The notes: generated by a model not told the origin, from the sequence alone. Counted from the first letter of the stretch, positions 25,917-35,861 are shown. The stretch: 64,000 nucleotides of DNA from DASRSS01 sp963799045 (GCA_963799045.1 CAWCVN010000003.1:17202-81201); one strand, 5' to 3'. Numbers and translations are program-made.

Positions 25917-28484
25917 ATGGACCGGACCATGCCGATCACGACCCCCACCACGCTCGCCGACACCCTCGACCGGTCGGCGGGCCCGGTCGACGCCGACACC
26001 GCCTACGCCACGTTCACCGACTGGACCGCCCGGCAGGGATTCTCGCTGTACCCGGCGCAGGACGAGGCTCTGCTCGAACTGGCCACCGGCGCCAACGTCA
26101 TACTCGCCACCCCTACCGGATCCGGGAAGTCGCTGGTCGCGGTCGGCGCCCACTACCTCGCGCTCGCCGCCGGTACCCGCACCGTGTACACCGCTCCGAT
26201 CAAGGCGCTGGTCAGCGAGAAGTTCTTCGCGCTGTGCGAGAGCTTCGGCTCGGCCAACGTCGGCATGATGACCGGCGACGCGGCCGTCAACGCCGAGGCG
26301 CCCATCCTCTGCTGCACCGCCGAGATCCTCGCCAACCTCGCGCTGCGCAGTGGCGCCGACTCCCCGTTCGGGGTCGTCGTGATGGACGAGTTCCACTTCT
26401 ATGCCGACCCGGACCGCGGCTGGGCGTGGCAGGTGCCGCTGCTGGAGATGGCCAAGGCGCAGTTCCTGCTGATGTCGGCCACGCTCGGCGACGTCACCGA
26501 CCTGGCCGCCGACCTCGCGCAGCGCACCGGCCGCGACACCCGGATCGTCGGCACCTCCGCCGAACGGCCCGTCCCGCTGCACCACTACTACGCCCTGACC
26601 CCACTGCACGAGACGATCAGCGATCTGCTCGCCGGTGGCAACGCGCCGATCTACGTCGTGCACTTCACCCAGGCCGCAGCGCTCGAGCACGCCCAGTCGC
26701 TGACCAGCATCAACGTCGCCACCCGCGCGGAGAAGGACGCCATCGCCGAGGCCATCGGTGCGTTCCGGTTCACGGCCGGGTTCGGCAAGGTGCTGTCCCG
26801 GCTGGTCAGACACGGAATCGGCGTGCACCACGCCGGCATGCTGCCCCGCTACCGGCGCCTGGTCGAACAGCTCGCCCAGGCCGGCCTGCTGAAGGTCATC
26901 TGCGGCACCGACACGCTCGGTGTGGGCATCAACGTCCCGATCCGCACCGTCGTGTTCGCGGCGCTGTCCAAATACGACGGGAAGCGGCAACGGCAACTGC
27001 AAGTGCGTGAGTTCCTGCAGATCGCCGGACGTGCCGGCCGAGCCGGGTTCGACACCGCCGGCACGGTCGTGGTGCAGGCCCCGGAACACGAGGTGGACAA
27101 CGCACGCGCGCTGGCCAAAGCCGGTGACGACGCCAAGAAGCGGCGCAAGATCGTCCGGAAGAGGCCGCCGGAGGGGTTCGTTTCGTGGGGCAGCACCACG
27201 CACGAGCGGCTGCGCTCCTCCGCCCCGGAGCAGCTGGTGCCGCAGTTCACCGTCACCCCGGCGATGCTGTTGAACGTGATCGCCCGTCCCGGCGACGCGT
27301 TCGCCGCGATGCGCGCACTCATCGACTCCACCCACAGCACCCTGCCGCAGCGGCGCCGGCTGGTCCGCGAGGCGATCCGCGGATACCGGGCGTTGCTCGC
27401 CGCCGGGGTCATCGAACGCCTGGACATCCCGGACGAGCAGGGCCGCACCGTGCGGCTCGTAGCCGAGCTGCCGGTGAACTTCGCGCTGAACCAGCCGCTG
27501 TCCACGTTCGCACTCGCCGCCCTCGAACTGCTCGACCCGGACTCCGAGACGTACCCGCTGGACGTGGTGTCGGTGTACGAGGCGACCCTGGACGACCCGC
27601 GGCAGGTGCTCTCGGCCCAGCAGCGCAAGGAGCGCGGCGAGGCCGTCGCGGCGATGAAGGCCGACGGCCTCGACTACGACGAGCGGATGGAACTGCTGAC
27701 CGAGGTCAGCCATCCGCGGCCGCTCGCGGACCTGCTCGCCGGCGCGTTCGCCATCTACCGGCAGACCCACCCGTGGCTGAGCGAGGACGACCTGTCGCCG
27801 AAGTCGGTGGTCCGCGACATGTGGGAACGCGCGATGACCTTCACCGAATACGTCTCCTTCTACGGCCTGTCGCGCAGCGAAGGCACCCTGCTGCGGTATC
27901 TGACCGACGCGTACCGGGCGCTGCACTCCGGCGTGCCGGACAGCGCCCGTACCGACGCGGTCGACGACATCGTCGAGTGGCTGGGGGCGCTGGTCCGCCA
28001 GACCGACTCCAGCCTGCTCGACGAGTGGGAACAGCTGGCTGCCGGCACCGCCGGGACGCCCCCGCCGGGTGCGGAGGTGGCACCCCCGGCACCGGCGGCG
28101 CTGACCGGCAACCGGCGGGCGTTCACCGTGCTGGTCCGCAACGCGCTGTTTCGCCGGGTGGAGCTGGCCGCGCTGCGCCGCACCGCCGACCTCGGCGAAC
28201 TCGATGCGGATGCCGGTTGGGACGCCGAGCGCTGGGCCGGCGCGCTGGACGGGTACTTCGCCGAGTACGACCGGATCGGGACGGGCGGCGATGCCCGAAG
28301 CCCGTCGCTGTTGCACGTCGACAGCAGCGGCGAGCAGACCGAACGGGTCTGGCGGGTGCGTCAGGTCCTGGACGACCCCGACGGCGACCGCGACTGGGGC
28401 ATCAGCGCGGTCGTCGACCTGGACGCAAGCGACGCCGCCGGCGAACCGGTCATCACCGTCTCCGACGTCGGCCCGCTGGCCTGA
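25917..28484 (+). CDS. Ski2-like DEAD/DEAH-box helicase with DUF3516 domain
   Basis: About 855 aa from ATG at 25917 (MDRTMPITTPTTLADTLD); a second ATG is four codons on. RecA domain 1 has Walker A ATPTGSGKS (K71) and motif II DEFH (157-160), with SATLGD as motif III. Domain 2 has FTQAAALEHAQ, DTLGVGINVP and motif VI QIAGRAGRAGFD from residue 368. The large C-terminal DUF3516 region is typical of an actinobacterial branch of Ski2-like RNA helicases. Its role in RNA turnover is inferred from the family. Confidence 0.92.
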   Translation: MDRTMPITTPTTLADTLDRSAGPVDADTAYATFTDWTARQGFSLYPAQDEALLELATGANVILATPTGSGKSLVAVGAHYLALAAGTRTVYTAPIKALVSEKFFALCESFGSANVGMMTGDAAVNAEAPILCCTAEILANLALRSGADSPFGVVVMDEFHFYADPDRGWAWQVPLLEMAKAQFLLMSATLGDVTDLAADLAQRTGRDTRIVGTSAERPVPLHHYYALTPLHETISDLLAGGNAPIYVVHFTQAAALEHAQSLTSINVATRAEKDAIAEAIGAFRFTAGFGKVLSRLVRHGIGVHHAGMLPRYRRLVEQLAQAGLLKVICGTDTLGVGINVPIRTVVFAALSKYDGKRQRQLQVREFLQIAGRAGRAGFDTAGTVVVQAPEHEVDNARALAKAGDDAKKRRKIVRKRPPEGFVSWGSTTHERLRSSAPEQLVPQFTVTPAMLLNVIARPGDAFAAMRALIDSTHSTLPQRRRLVREAIRGYRALLAAGVIERLDIPDEQGRTVRLVAELPVNFALNQPLSTFALAALELLDPDSETYPLDVVSVYEATLDDPRQVLSAQQRKERGEAVAAMKADGLDYDERMELLTEVSHPRPLADLLAGAFAIYRQTHPWLSEDDLSPKSVVRDMWERAMTFTEYVSFYGLSRSEGTLLRYLTDAYRALHSGVPDSARTDAVDDIVEWLGALVRQTDSSLLDEWEQLAAGTAGTPPPGAEVAPPAPAALTGNRRAFTVLVRNALFRRVELAALRRTADLGELDADAGWDAERWAGALDGYFAEYDRIGTGGDARSPSLLHVDSSGEQTERVWRVRQVLDDPDGDRDWGISAVVDLDASDAAGEPVITVSDVGPLA

Positions 28485-28501
28485 CGACCAATCGGAGGCC
28501 G

Positions 28502-28549
28502 GATCTTCCTGCGGCACACGCACCCAGGCGCGTCGGGCGCAGGAAGATC
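28502..28549. repeat. Long palindrome, type A, second copy
   Basis: Perfect 12-bp arms GATCTTCCTGCG (28502-28513) and complement (28538-28549) around a 24-base spacer. The arm core GATCTTCCTGC is the same as in the palindrome at 12821-12874, 15.7 kb away. It starts 17 bases after the helicase stop and faces a minus-strand tRNA pair, again a convergent junction. Confidence 0.8.
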
Positions 28550-28613
28550 ACATGACCTGTGCCGCCAGATAGCGAGAAACAACGAAGGCCCCGGAATCCG
28601 GGACCTCCATGAG

Positions 28614-28686
28614 CGCGCCCGAAGGGATTCGAACCCCTAACCTCTTGATCCGTAGTCAAGTGCTCTATCCGTTGAGCTACGGGCGC
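28614..28686 (-). tRNA. tRNA-Arg (ACG)
   Basis: 73-base cloverleaf read on the minus strand: acceptor GCGCCCG/CGGGCGC, anticodon stem CTTGA/TCAAG, loop CTACGGA with anticodon ACG (A34 normally edited to inosine), T-arm GGTTCGAATC. No encoded CCA. Confidence 0.97.
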
Positions 28687-28729
28687 AGGTAACCGCATCA
28701 GTCTAACGGGTGCGCGCACCCGGGCTGAG

Positions 28730-28819
28730 CGGAGGCTCCGGGATTCGAACCCGGGATGGGCGGTTAACCCAAACCGCATTAGCAGTGCGGCGCCATAGAC
28801 CAGACTAGGCGAAGCCTCC
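28730..28819 (-). tRNA. tRNA-Ser (GCT)
   Basis: 90 bases on the minus strand, with the long variable arm of a class II tRNA. Acceptor GGAGGCT/GGCTCC-type pairing, anticodon stem CCGCA/TGCGG and loop CTGCTAA give anticodon GCT. It stands 43 bases upstream of tRNA-Arg in the same direction, so the two may be cotranscribed. Confidence 0.95.
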
Positions 28820-28905
28820 AAGCGGCCGAGCGGACGACGTCCCTCCGGCCCGGGAAAGCCTACAAGGTGATCCGTCGCGGCTTCAAAGCGCGCCCACCGC
28901 GGTGC

Positions 28906-30663
28906 TCACGGGCGCCCCAGCCACCGTTTGAGCCGACGCGGGCGGACCAGGAATGCCTCGGCCTCCAGCGCGGCGACGGCGATCCTGGGGATGTCGCGCG
29001 TCGCCGGGAACGAGATGAATCGAGGCTCCCAGTAGGGCCGGAACTTCACGTTGAACCGGTACAACGACTGGATCTGCCACCACCGGGACGCGAACAGCAG
29101 CACCCGGCGCCAGGCGCGCAGCACCGGCCCGGCACCGATCCGCTCACCCCGCTCGATCACATCGCGGAACACCGCGAAGTTGAGCGAGACACGCCGCACC
29201 GCGAGCGACGGCCCGGCCTCGATCACGCGAGCGATCATGAACTCGTTGAGCCCGTTGTCGGCGGCGCGGTCGCGCCGCATCAGATCCAGGGACAGCCCGT
29301 CCGGCCCCCAGGGCACGAAGTTCAACAGCCCGCGCAGCCGCCCGTCCTGGTAGGCGGTGGCGACCACGCACCGGGGATCGCGCGGATCGCACAGCCGGGA
29401 CAGCGCCATCGAGAAACCCCGCTCGACCGCATCGCCGCGCCAGGCCTCGGCCGCGGTGACCAGCTCGGCACCCTCGGCCGGGTCGATCTCCTCGGCCCGG
29501 CGGATCCGGATCTGGTACCCGGCGCGCTCGACGCGGGTACAGGCCTGGCGCACGCCGCGCATCGCCCGGCCCTCGAGCGAGAAGTCGGCCACCTCGACCA
29601 CGGCCTCGTCCCCGAGTTCCAGCGCGCTGAGCTCGTACTCGCGCCGGTAGACCGTCGCCCCGAGTTCGCTCGCGCCGATGACCGCAGGCGTCCAGCCGTA
29701 CTCCTCCACCAGACGCCGGTAGGCCGTGATCGCTCCCGGCCAGGCCTCCGGATCGCCGATCGGGTCACCGCTGGCCAGCGCCACGCCGTGGACGACGCGA
29801 TAGGTGACGGCCGCCTTCCCGCTGGCCGACCACACCACCGACTTGTCCCGGCGCAGGGCGAAGTAGCCCAGCGAGTCGCGGTGCCCCTGCTTGTCCAGCA
29901 GCGCGCGCAGGCGCAACTCGTCCTCGTCGGACAGGCTGGCGATCGGCTCGGGCGGGCGAAGCAGCAACAGCGCCGGAGCGGCGACCGCGAGCAGGCCGAA
30001 CCCGAGCAGGGTCCCGTGCAGGACGTCCGCGAACAGGTCGTGCCGGAAGTGCAGCTCGCCCACGGAACCGATCAGCCCGAACGACACCTCCTCGAGGCGC
30101 AGGGCGAACGAGCGCTCGCCGATAATCTCGTGCGGGTAGAGGTAGAGCAGCCCGAGGCCGTAGACGTAGGCGACAGCGACGAACTGCACGAACACCCGAG
30201 CCGCGAACCAGCGACTGAACGGATCGGCCTTGGCCGTGAACCGCGCGCGGGCTGTGATCAGCAAGATCAGCAAGATCACCGCGATCGCCAGCTCGCCGGG
30301 CCGAAGGTCCCCGCGCACCACATTGACCGCGGTCACCACGGCGGCCACCGTCAGCGCCACCAGCCAGGCACGCCGCTTGCGCTTGCGCAGCCCCGCAGCG
30401 ATACGCAGCAGCAACAACCCCGCCACCGCAACGACCGCGGTCGCCGCTGCGGACGCGGGGACCGGAATCACCCCGGTGATCGCGTGCACCCGGGTGCGCT
30501 CGCGCGGCAGGAACGCATCCACCAGCGACAGCACGCCCAGCAGGGCGGCGATGGCGGCGGCGATACCCGGCGAACGTCGCAGGTAGCCACGCCACCAGCG
30601 CTGGCGCCGCCCGACGCCCGGTCGCACGCGGCACGGATCGTCGGGTGCGGGCACGGCGACCAT
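28906..30663 (-). CDS. MprF-like membrane protein with DUF2156 (LPG synthase C) domain
   Basis: About 585 aa from ATG at 30663; a further start at 30693 is possible. The N-terminal half has about six membrane helices. The C-terminal half (residues about 260-585) is the GNAT-like DUF2156 domain with RRDKSVVWSASGKAAVTYRV, GDPIGDPEAWPGAI and LNFAVFRDVIERGER. In MprF/LysX proteins this domain moves lysine from lysyl-tRNA to phosphatidylglycerol. No lysyl-tRNA synthetase domain is fused here, unlike mycobacterial LysX. Aminoacyl specificity is unknown. Confidence 0.85.
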   Translation of the reverse strand: MVAVPAPDDPCRVRPGVGRRQRWWRGYLRRSPGIAAAIAALLGVLSLVDAFLPRERTRVHAITGVIPVPASAAATAVVAVAGLLLLRIAAGLRKRKRRAWLVALTVAAVVTAVNVVRGDLRPGELAIAVILLILLITARARFTAKADPFSRWFAARVFVQFVAVAYVYGLGLLYLYPHEIIGERSFALRLEEVSFGLIGSVGELHFRHDLFADVLHGTLLGFGLLAVAAPALLLLRPPEPIASLSDEDELRLRALLDKQGHRDSLGYFALRRDKSVVWSASGKAAVTYRVVHGVALASGDPIGDPEAWPGAITAYRRLVEEYGWTPAVIGASELGATVYRREYELSALELGDEAVVEVADFSLEGRAMRGVRQACTRVERAGYQIRIRRAEEIDPAEGAELVTAAEAWRGDAVERGFSMALSRLCDPRDPRCVVATAYQDGRLRGLLNFVPWGPDGLSLDLMRRDRAADNGLNEFMIARVIEAGPSLAVRRVSLNFAVFRDVIERGERIGAGPVLRAWRRVLLFASRWWQIQSLYRFNVKFRPYWEPRFISFPATRDIPRIAVAALEAEAFLVRPRRLKRWLGRP

Positions 30664-30750
30664 GATTCCCGGTCCGCCCGCGCCGGGGCGCACTGCCCTC
30701 AGCCCGAGGCGTGTTCGGCACGTCCGCGCCGCGAGCCGCCGCGCCGCGAC

Positions 30751-31395
30751 CTATCTCGCCGCGACGAGAGGGACCAGCACGTCGTCGATGATCTCGGTGA
30801 TGTCGGACTCGCTGAGCGGTTCGCGCATCAATATCACCCGGTGCGACAGCAGGGCGGGCAACACGTCCGCGACGAGCGGGGTGACGGCCTCCGGACGCAC
30901 CTCGCCGCGCGCGACGCCCCGGCGCAGAATGTTGAGCAACGCCTCACGCCTGGGCGCCTGGAAACGCTCGTCGACGGCCCGGGCGAGCTCCGGATCGCTG
31001 AAGGCCTCGCACTTGACCGCCCGCATCGCGTCGCCGGCGGGGCTGCGGAGTAGGCCCGTGATCGTCTCGGCGATGCGGCGCAGCGCCTGCTCGGTCGTGA
31101 TGTCCTCGCCGAGCTCGTCCGGCGCCATCTCGATGCCGCACTGTTTGGGTGTGGGCAGCACCTCGAGCAACGCATCCAGCACGAGTTCCTGCTTGGTCGG
31201 CCAGCGGCGGTAGATGCTCGCCTTGCCGGTGCGGGCACGCGCAGCAACGCCCTCGACGGTGAACGCCCGGTAGCCGACGCTGCTCAGCTCCTCGTAGGCG
31301 GCGGCGAGAATCGCGCCCTCCAGCGCCGCACCCCGGCGGCGGTGCGCGACCCCGTGCACCGACTCGACCACCTGCTGCAGCGCCTTCGTCGTCAC
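30751..31395 (-). CDS. TetR-family repressor of the adjacent MFS pump
   Basis: 214 aa from GTG at 31395, which has AGGAGG 9 bases upstream; the frame extends 7 codons further without a better signal. N-terminal helix-turn-helix YRAFTVEGVAARARTGKASIYRRW (in two parts: YRAFTVEGVAAR, ARTGKASIYRRW) at residues about 42-66. A TetR_C-type ligand domain follows. It is transcribed divergently from the MFS exporter, with a palindrome in the shared 179-base promoter region, so it probably controls that gene and itself. Confidence 0.9.
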   Translation of the reverse strand: MTTKALQQVVESVHGVAHRRRGAALEGAILAAAYEELSSVGYRAFTVEGVAARARTGKASIYRRWPTKQELVLDALLEVLPTPKQCGIEMAPDELGEDITTEQALRRIAETITGLLRSPAGDAMRAVKCEAFSDPELARAVDERFQAPRREALLNILRRGVARGEVRPEAVTPLVADVLPALLSHRVILMREPLSESDITEIIDDVLVPLVAAR

Positions 31396-31478
31396 GTTGT
31401 CAGACCTCCTGTCCATACTGCGGGGGCAGTCCCCGCGGGCGTCCCGATCCCCCCAGCGTTCGCTGCGAGCGAGCCCGC

Positions 31479-31500
31479 TAAAGAACGCTTGCGTTTCTTA
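31479..31500. promoter_or_regulatory. Putative TetR operator
   Basis: An imperfect palindrome AAGAACGC-TT-GCGTTTCTT with one extra base in the right arm lies in the divergent TetR/MFS intergenic region, 84 bases from the repressor start and 75 from the pump start. It is the only strong dyad there. Confidence 0.55.
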
Positions 31501-31574
31501 GTGCCCCTCCATTACCGTACCGCATAGAGAACGCCATCGTCTTCTATCCACACCTCTGAACCAGGAGAAACCCG

Positions 31575-33245
31575 GTGTCCGAGACAGTGACCGCCGCAGC
31601 CTCAACCCGGGGTCACCGCGGCGCCCGCCGCCACGCCCACCCGGCGCTGGTGCTGCTGATCATCGCCGGCGCGCAGCTGATGGTCGTCCTCGACGGCACG
31701 ATCGTGAACATCGCGCTGCCCTCGATGGGCCAGTACTTCGACAAGACCCAGACGAACATGACCTGGGCACTGAACGCCTACACCCTCGCCTTCGGCGGCA
31801 TGCTGCTGCTCGGCGGCCGGTTGGGGGACATCCTCGGCCGCCGTGGCATGTTCATCCTCGGCCTGTCGCTGTTCACCGCCGGCAGCTTCCTGGGTGGCAT
31901 CGCCGCGAACTTCACCTTTCTGCTCGTCGGCCGGGTCATCCAGGGCCTCGGTGGCGCGATCGCCTCGCCCACCGCGCTGTCGCTGATCACGAACGAATTC
32001 GAGGAGGGCCCGGCACGTAACCGCGCATTCGCGGTGTACGCCGCCGCGGCGGGTGCAGGTGGCGCCCTCGGCCTGCTGCTCGGCGGCATCCTGACCAACT
32101 ACCTCAGCTGGCGCTGGGTGCTGTTCGTGAACGTCCCGATCGGGGTCGCCCTGATCGCCGGCGCATTCTTCTACCTGCACCACAGCGAACGGCTCGAAGG
32201 CCGCTTCGACCTGGTCGGCACCGTGCTGTCGATGGGTGGCCTGGTCGCCGTCGTCTACGGCTTCATCCACGTCGCGAACACCAGCTGGGGCAACACCGAG
32301 ACCTATGTGGTCTTCCCGCTCGCGGTCGTGCTGCTCGTGGGCTTCGTCCTCTACGAGATCTACGGCACCCGCTCGCCGCTGATGCCGATGCGGATCTTCG
32401 ACAACCGCAGCCGGGCCGGGGCCTACACCGTCATGCTCGTCGTCGGTGCGGCGATGTTCGGGATGTTCTACTTCACCACGTTCTTCACCCAGCAGGTACT
32501 CGGCTACAGCGCGCTGAAGACCGGCTTCGCCTTTCTCCCGGTGGCGCTGACGATCGGCATCACCTCGCAGGTCGTCGCGCGCATCCTGCACCGCACCGGC
32601 CCGAAGCCGATCCTGCTGTTCGGCACGCTGCTGCTGACAGCGTCGCTGTTCTGGCTGTCGACGGTGAACGCGCACTCCAGCTACCTCGGCAAGCTGCTGC
32701 CGGGCCTGATCGCACTGGCGGTGTCGATGGGCTGCAACTTCGTGCCGCTCACCGTCACCGCGGTGTCGAAGATACGTTCCACCGACGCCGGTCTGGCGTC
32801 CGCACTGCTCAACGTCGGCCAGCAGGTCGGCGGCGCGATCGGCCTGTCGGTGATGGCCACCGTGTTCGCGACTAGCGCGAAGCATTACGCGACCAGCCAC
32901 ATCGCGTCGCTGCAGGACGCTATCGGCCACGCGTTCGGCCACACACCACTGGCCGCCTCCGTCGCGAACCTCATCCAGCACGCCGGCAAGAACGGGCTGG
33001 AGAACGACGCGATCAATCGCTTCGTCGCGACCGTACCGAGCGCGCAGCAGGACAAGGTCCGCAGCTTCCTGCAGACAGGCCCATACCACGACTTCGCGGT
33101 GCACGTGCAGGCGCACGGCTCGGGTGCCGGGTTCCTGATGGGAGCGGCCTTCGCGGTCGTGGCGGTGATCGCCGCGGCGATCTTGATCCAGGTCAAGAAG
33201 TCGGACCTGCCCGACGAGGCGCCGCTGGAGGCCGTCGCGGCCTGA
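31575..33245 (+). CDS. MFS drug exporter, DHA2 (14-TMS, EmrB/QacA) family
   Basis: 556 aa with 14 predicted membrane helices. Motif 1 region ITRD-like GGRLGDILGRRGMF, motif C-like YAAAAGAGGALGLLLGG, and the DHA2 start MVVLDGTIVNIALPSM are present. GTG at 31575 with AGGAG upstream (ccaggagaaacccg). Proton-driven export of drugs or metabolites is the family role. The divergent TetR gene and palindrome indicate inducible expression. It ends 5 bases before the convergent hydrolase gene. Confidence 0.92.
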   Translation: MSETVTAAASTRGHRGARRHAHPALVLLIIAGAQLMVVLDGTIVNIALPSMGQYFDKTQTNMTWALNAYTLAFGGMLLLGGRLGDILGRRGMFILGLSLFTAGSFLGGIAANFTFLLVGRVIQGLGGAIASPTALSLITNEFEEGPARNRAFAVYAAAAGAGGALGLLLGGILTNYLSWRWVLFVNVPIGVALIAGAFFYLHHSERLEGRFDLVGTVLSMGGLVAVVYGFIHVANTSWGNTETYVVFPLAVVLLVGFVLYEIYGTRSPLMPMRIFDNRSRAGAYTVMLVVGAAMFGMFYFTTFFTQQVLGYSALKTGFAFLPVALTIGITSQVVARILHRTGPKPILLFGTLLLTASLFWLSTVNAHSSYLGKLLPGLIALAVSMGCNFVPLTVTAVSKIRSTDAGLASALLNVGQQVGGAIGLSVMATVFATSAKHYATSHIASLQDAIGHAFGHTPLAASVANLIQHAGKNGLENDAINRFVATVPSAQQDKVRSFLQTGPYHDFAVHVQAHGSGAGFLMGAAFAVVAVIAAAILIQVKKSDLPDEAPLEAVAA

Positions 33246-33250
33246 CTCGG

Positions 33251-33847
33251 TCAGGCGTCGCCGTCGCCTGCTACGGCACGGCAGAAGCCAAGGGCGCGCT
33301 CCCACAGCTGGGCGGCTGACTGTGCGTCGTACTCCAGCGGGAGGCTGCGGTCGGTGAACAGATGCCCGCGGCCGGGGTAGTTGAAGACCTCGACACGGCC
33401 GCCGACGGCATGGATCTCGTCGACCAGGGCGTCGATCCAGTCCTGCGGGCGGAACGGATCGCCCTGGGTGTAATGAATCTGTGCCGGGGTTCCTGGCCGC
33501 CATGACGCGCCGCCGAGCATGCCCACCGGCAGCGCGCCGGAGAACAATAGCACTCCGCTGCAGGGACGCTGGGTGGACACGTACTCGGCCATCCCGGCGC
33601 CGTTGGAGAACCCCGCGGCCACGAACCCATCCGGGAGATCCCGGACCGCGTCGAGCGCCCGGCGCATCAGTTCCGGATAGCCGATCTGCTCAGCGAACCG
33701 GCCGGCCTGTTGGTAGTCGTCGAAGACCTGCTCGTCGTACTGGTCGACCACCAGCACGTCGTGCCCATCGGCTCGCAGGCGCTCGGCGGCGTCGCGGACC
33801 CCGGGCCGCACCCCGAGCACGGAGTGGAACAGCGCGATCTCAGCCAT
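33251..33847 (-). CDS. Dienelactone hydrolase family protein
   Basis: 198 aa from ATG at 33847. Small alpha/beta hydrolase with nucleophile S81 in AGFSNGAG and base histidine in PGRGHLFTD near residue 163; the acid is probably the aspartate in the QGDPFRPQDW segment. Classical dienelactone hydrolase uses cysteine; serine here suggests a general esterase role. No signal peptide. It lies downstream of sdaA with a 164-base gap in which I see only short, weak dyads. Confidence 0.82.
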   Translation of the reverse strand: MAEIALFHSVLGVRPGVRDAAERLRADGHDVLVVDQYDEQVFDDYQQAGRFAEQIGYPELMRRALDAVRDLPDGFVAAGFSNGAGMAEYVSTQRPCSGVLLFSGALPVGMLGGASWRPGTPAQIHYTQGDPFRPQDWIDALVDEIHAVGGRVEVFNYPGRGHLFTDRSLPLEYDAQSAAQLWERALGFCRAVAGDGDA

Positions 33848-34011
33848 GCCGACCACGAGTCATGGCGACTCCACCTCGGTTCCGATCGGGGCCGGGCATG
33901 CGGGTGCATTGGCACGCAGGCCGACGACACCACCGTGCGCGTCGCTCTCGATCCAGGCCAGTGCCGAACGTCACCTCCCCCAATACGGAGGGTGCATGTC
34001 CGGTCAAGAAC

Positions 34012-35415
34012 TCAGCACTCGATGACGTTGACGGCCAGCCCGCCGCGCGCGGTCTCCTTGTACTTGACCTTCATGTCCGCGCCGGTCTCGCGCATGGTCT
34101 TGATGACCTTGTCCAGGCTGACGATGTGCTCGCCGCTGCCGCGCAGTGCGATGCGGGCGGCGTTGATTGCCTTCACCGCGGCCATCGCATTGCGCTCGAT
34201 GCACGGCACCTGAACCAGACCGCCGACCGGGTCGCAGGTCAGCCCGAGGTTGTGCTCCATACCGATCTCCGCCGCGTTCTCGACCTGCGCAGGTGTCCCG
34301 CCGAGCACCTCGCACAGCGCGCCGGCGGCCATCGAACAGGCGGAGCCGACCTCGCCCTGGCAGCCGACCTCCGCCCCGGAGATCGAGGCGTTCTCCTTGT
34401 ACAGCACGCCGATCGCCGCGGCTGTGAGCAGGAAGCGCACGACCCCGTCGTCGTCCGCGCCGGGCACGAACCTCGCGTAGTAGTGCAGCACGGCCGGCAG
34501 TACCCCGGCCGCACCGTTGGTCGGGGCCGTCACCACCCGTCCACCGGCCGCGTTCTCCTCGTTCACCGCAAGCGCGAACAGGTCGACCCAGTCGAGGACC
34601 CGCAGCGGATCCGCGGCGCCCTCGTCGGCGTCGGCACCGTCGCGGCCGACGAGCCAGTGGTGCAGGCCGGGAGCACGACGGGGTACGCGCAGCCCGCCCG
34701 GCAGCGTGCCCTCGTGCGACCAGCCGCTTGCCACGCACTGCTGCATCACATCCCAGATCCGCAACAGGCCGGCCCGCACCTCGGCCGGCGTCCGCCACGC
34801 GGTCTCGTTGGCCAGCATCACCGCGCTGATCGACAGCCCGGAGTCGTGGCAGTGGCCCAGCAGCTCGGCGCTGCTGCCGAACGGGTACCGGACCTGCGTG
34901 TCGTCGGGCTTGATGCGGTCGGCGCCTGCGGCCTGCTCGTCCACCACGAACCCGCCGCCCACCGAGTAGAAGGTGCGCTCGCGCAGCAGCTCGCCGCCGG
35001 CGCCCGCGCTCGCGCTCGCGTAGGCGAGATAGCGCATCCCGTTCGGGTGATACGGCAGGCTCTGCCGCCGGTGCAGCACCAGATCGTCACCGGCCAGCGT
35101 CGCGTCGTGCTTGCCGAGCAGACGCACCGTGCCGCTCGCGCGCACCGCCTCGGCGCGCCCGGGGGCGGCGTCGGTGTCCACCGACTCGGGCCGCTCGCCC
35201 AGCAGGCCGAGAATCACCGCGCGGTCGCTGCCGTGGCCGTGGCCGGTCGCGCCCAGCGAACCGAACAGCTCGACGCGCACCCGGGCTACGCTGCCGAGCA
35301 GGCCGTCCTCGTCCAGCCCCGTCGCGAACCGCCGCGCGGCCCGCATCGGCCCGACCGTGTGCGAGGACGACGGGCCGATGCCGATCGTGAACAGGTCGAA
35401 CACGCTGATGGCCAT
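34012..35415 (-). CDS. sdaA: L-serine dehydratase, iron-sulfur type II
   Basis: 467 aa, single-chain type: beta domain first (FDLFTIGIGPSSSHTVGPM), then the catalytic alpha domain. Cluster cysteines C352, C394 and C405 and the last residue C467 are each offset by exactly nine from the Legionella enzyme (C343, C385, C396, C458), in which the terminal cysteine caps the [4Fe-4S] cluster in a 'tail-in-mouth' form. The enzyme turns L-serine into pyruvate and ammonia. It lies 22 bases downstream of the ohr frame. Confidence 0.94.
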   Translation of the reverse strand: MAISVFDLFTIGIGPSSSHTVGPMRAARRFATGLDEDGLLGSVARVRVELFGSLGATGHGHGSDRAVILGLLGERPESVDTDAAPGRAEAVRASGTVRLLGKHDATLAGDDLVLHRRQSLPYHPNGMRYLAYASASAGAGGELLRERTFYSVGGGFVVDEQAAGADRIKPDDTQVRYPFGSSAELLGHCHDSGLSISAVMLANETAWRTPAEVRAGLLRIWDVMQQCVASGWSHEGTLPGGLRVPRRAPGLHHWLVGRDGADADEGAADPLRVLDWVDLFALAVNEENAAGGRVVTAPTNGAAGVLPAVLHYYARFVPGADDDGVVRFLLTAAAIGVLYKENASISGAEVGCQGEVGSACSMAAGALCEVLGGTPAQVENAAEIGMEHNLGLTCDPVGGLVQVPCIERNAMAAVKAINAARIALRGSGEHIVSLDKVIKTMRETGADMKVKYKETARGGLAVNVIEC

Positions 35416-35437
35416 GTGGCCATCATCCGCCGTTCGA

Positions 35438-35861
35438 TCACACGAGGGTGAGGGTGACCTCGATGTTGTCGCGGGTGGCCTTCGAGTACGGGCAGAACTG
35501 GTGCGCCAGCTCCAGCAGCTCGCGGCCCTTCGCCTCGTCCACGCCCGGGATGTTCACCTTCAGCTCGACGGCCAGGCCGAAGCCACCGTCCTCGGACGGG
35601 CCGAAGGAGACCTCGGCGGTGACGGTCGAATTGGAGGTGTCCACGCCGACTGTCTTCGCCCGGTTGGCGAGTGCGCCCTGGAAGCAGGCGGAGTAGCCGG
35701 CCGCGAACAGGGTCTCCGGGATTGGCCATCGGCTTGTCGGTGGTCCCCGGCTGGGCCAGGTCGAACTCGACGATGCCGTCGGCGCTTTTCACATGCCCGG
35801 CGCGGCCGCCCTTGGCGGTGGCGGCGGTGGTGTAGGCGACCTTGGTCAAGGCGATGGGCAT
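35438..35861 (-). CDS. ohr: Organic hydroperoxide reductase Ohr (frame interrupted by one base)
   Basis: Start MPIALTKVAYTTAATAKGGR and end FCPYSKATRDNIEVTLTLV lie in different frames. One extra C in the run at 35718-35720 (NPGD instead of NPET-LFAAGYSACF) explains it; removing it gives a 140-aa Ohr/OsmC protein with both peroxidatic and resolving cysteines (SACF and FCPYS). Ohr reduces organic hydroperoxides with thiols. Because the rest is intact, a consensus error is likelier than a pseudogene. It is divergent from the SIP-like gene with a short palindrome between. Confidence 0.85.
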
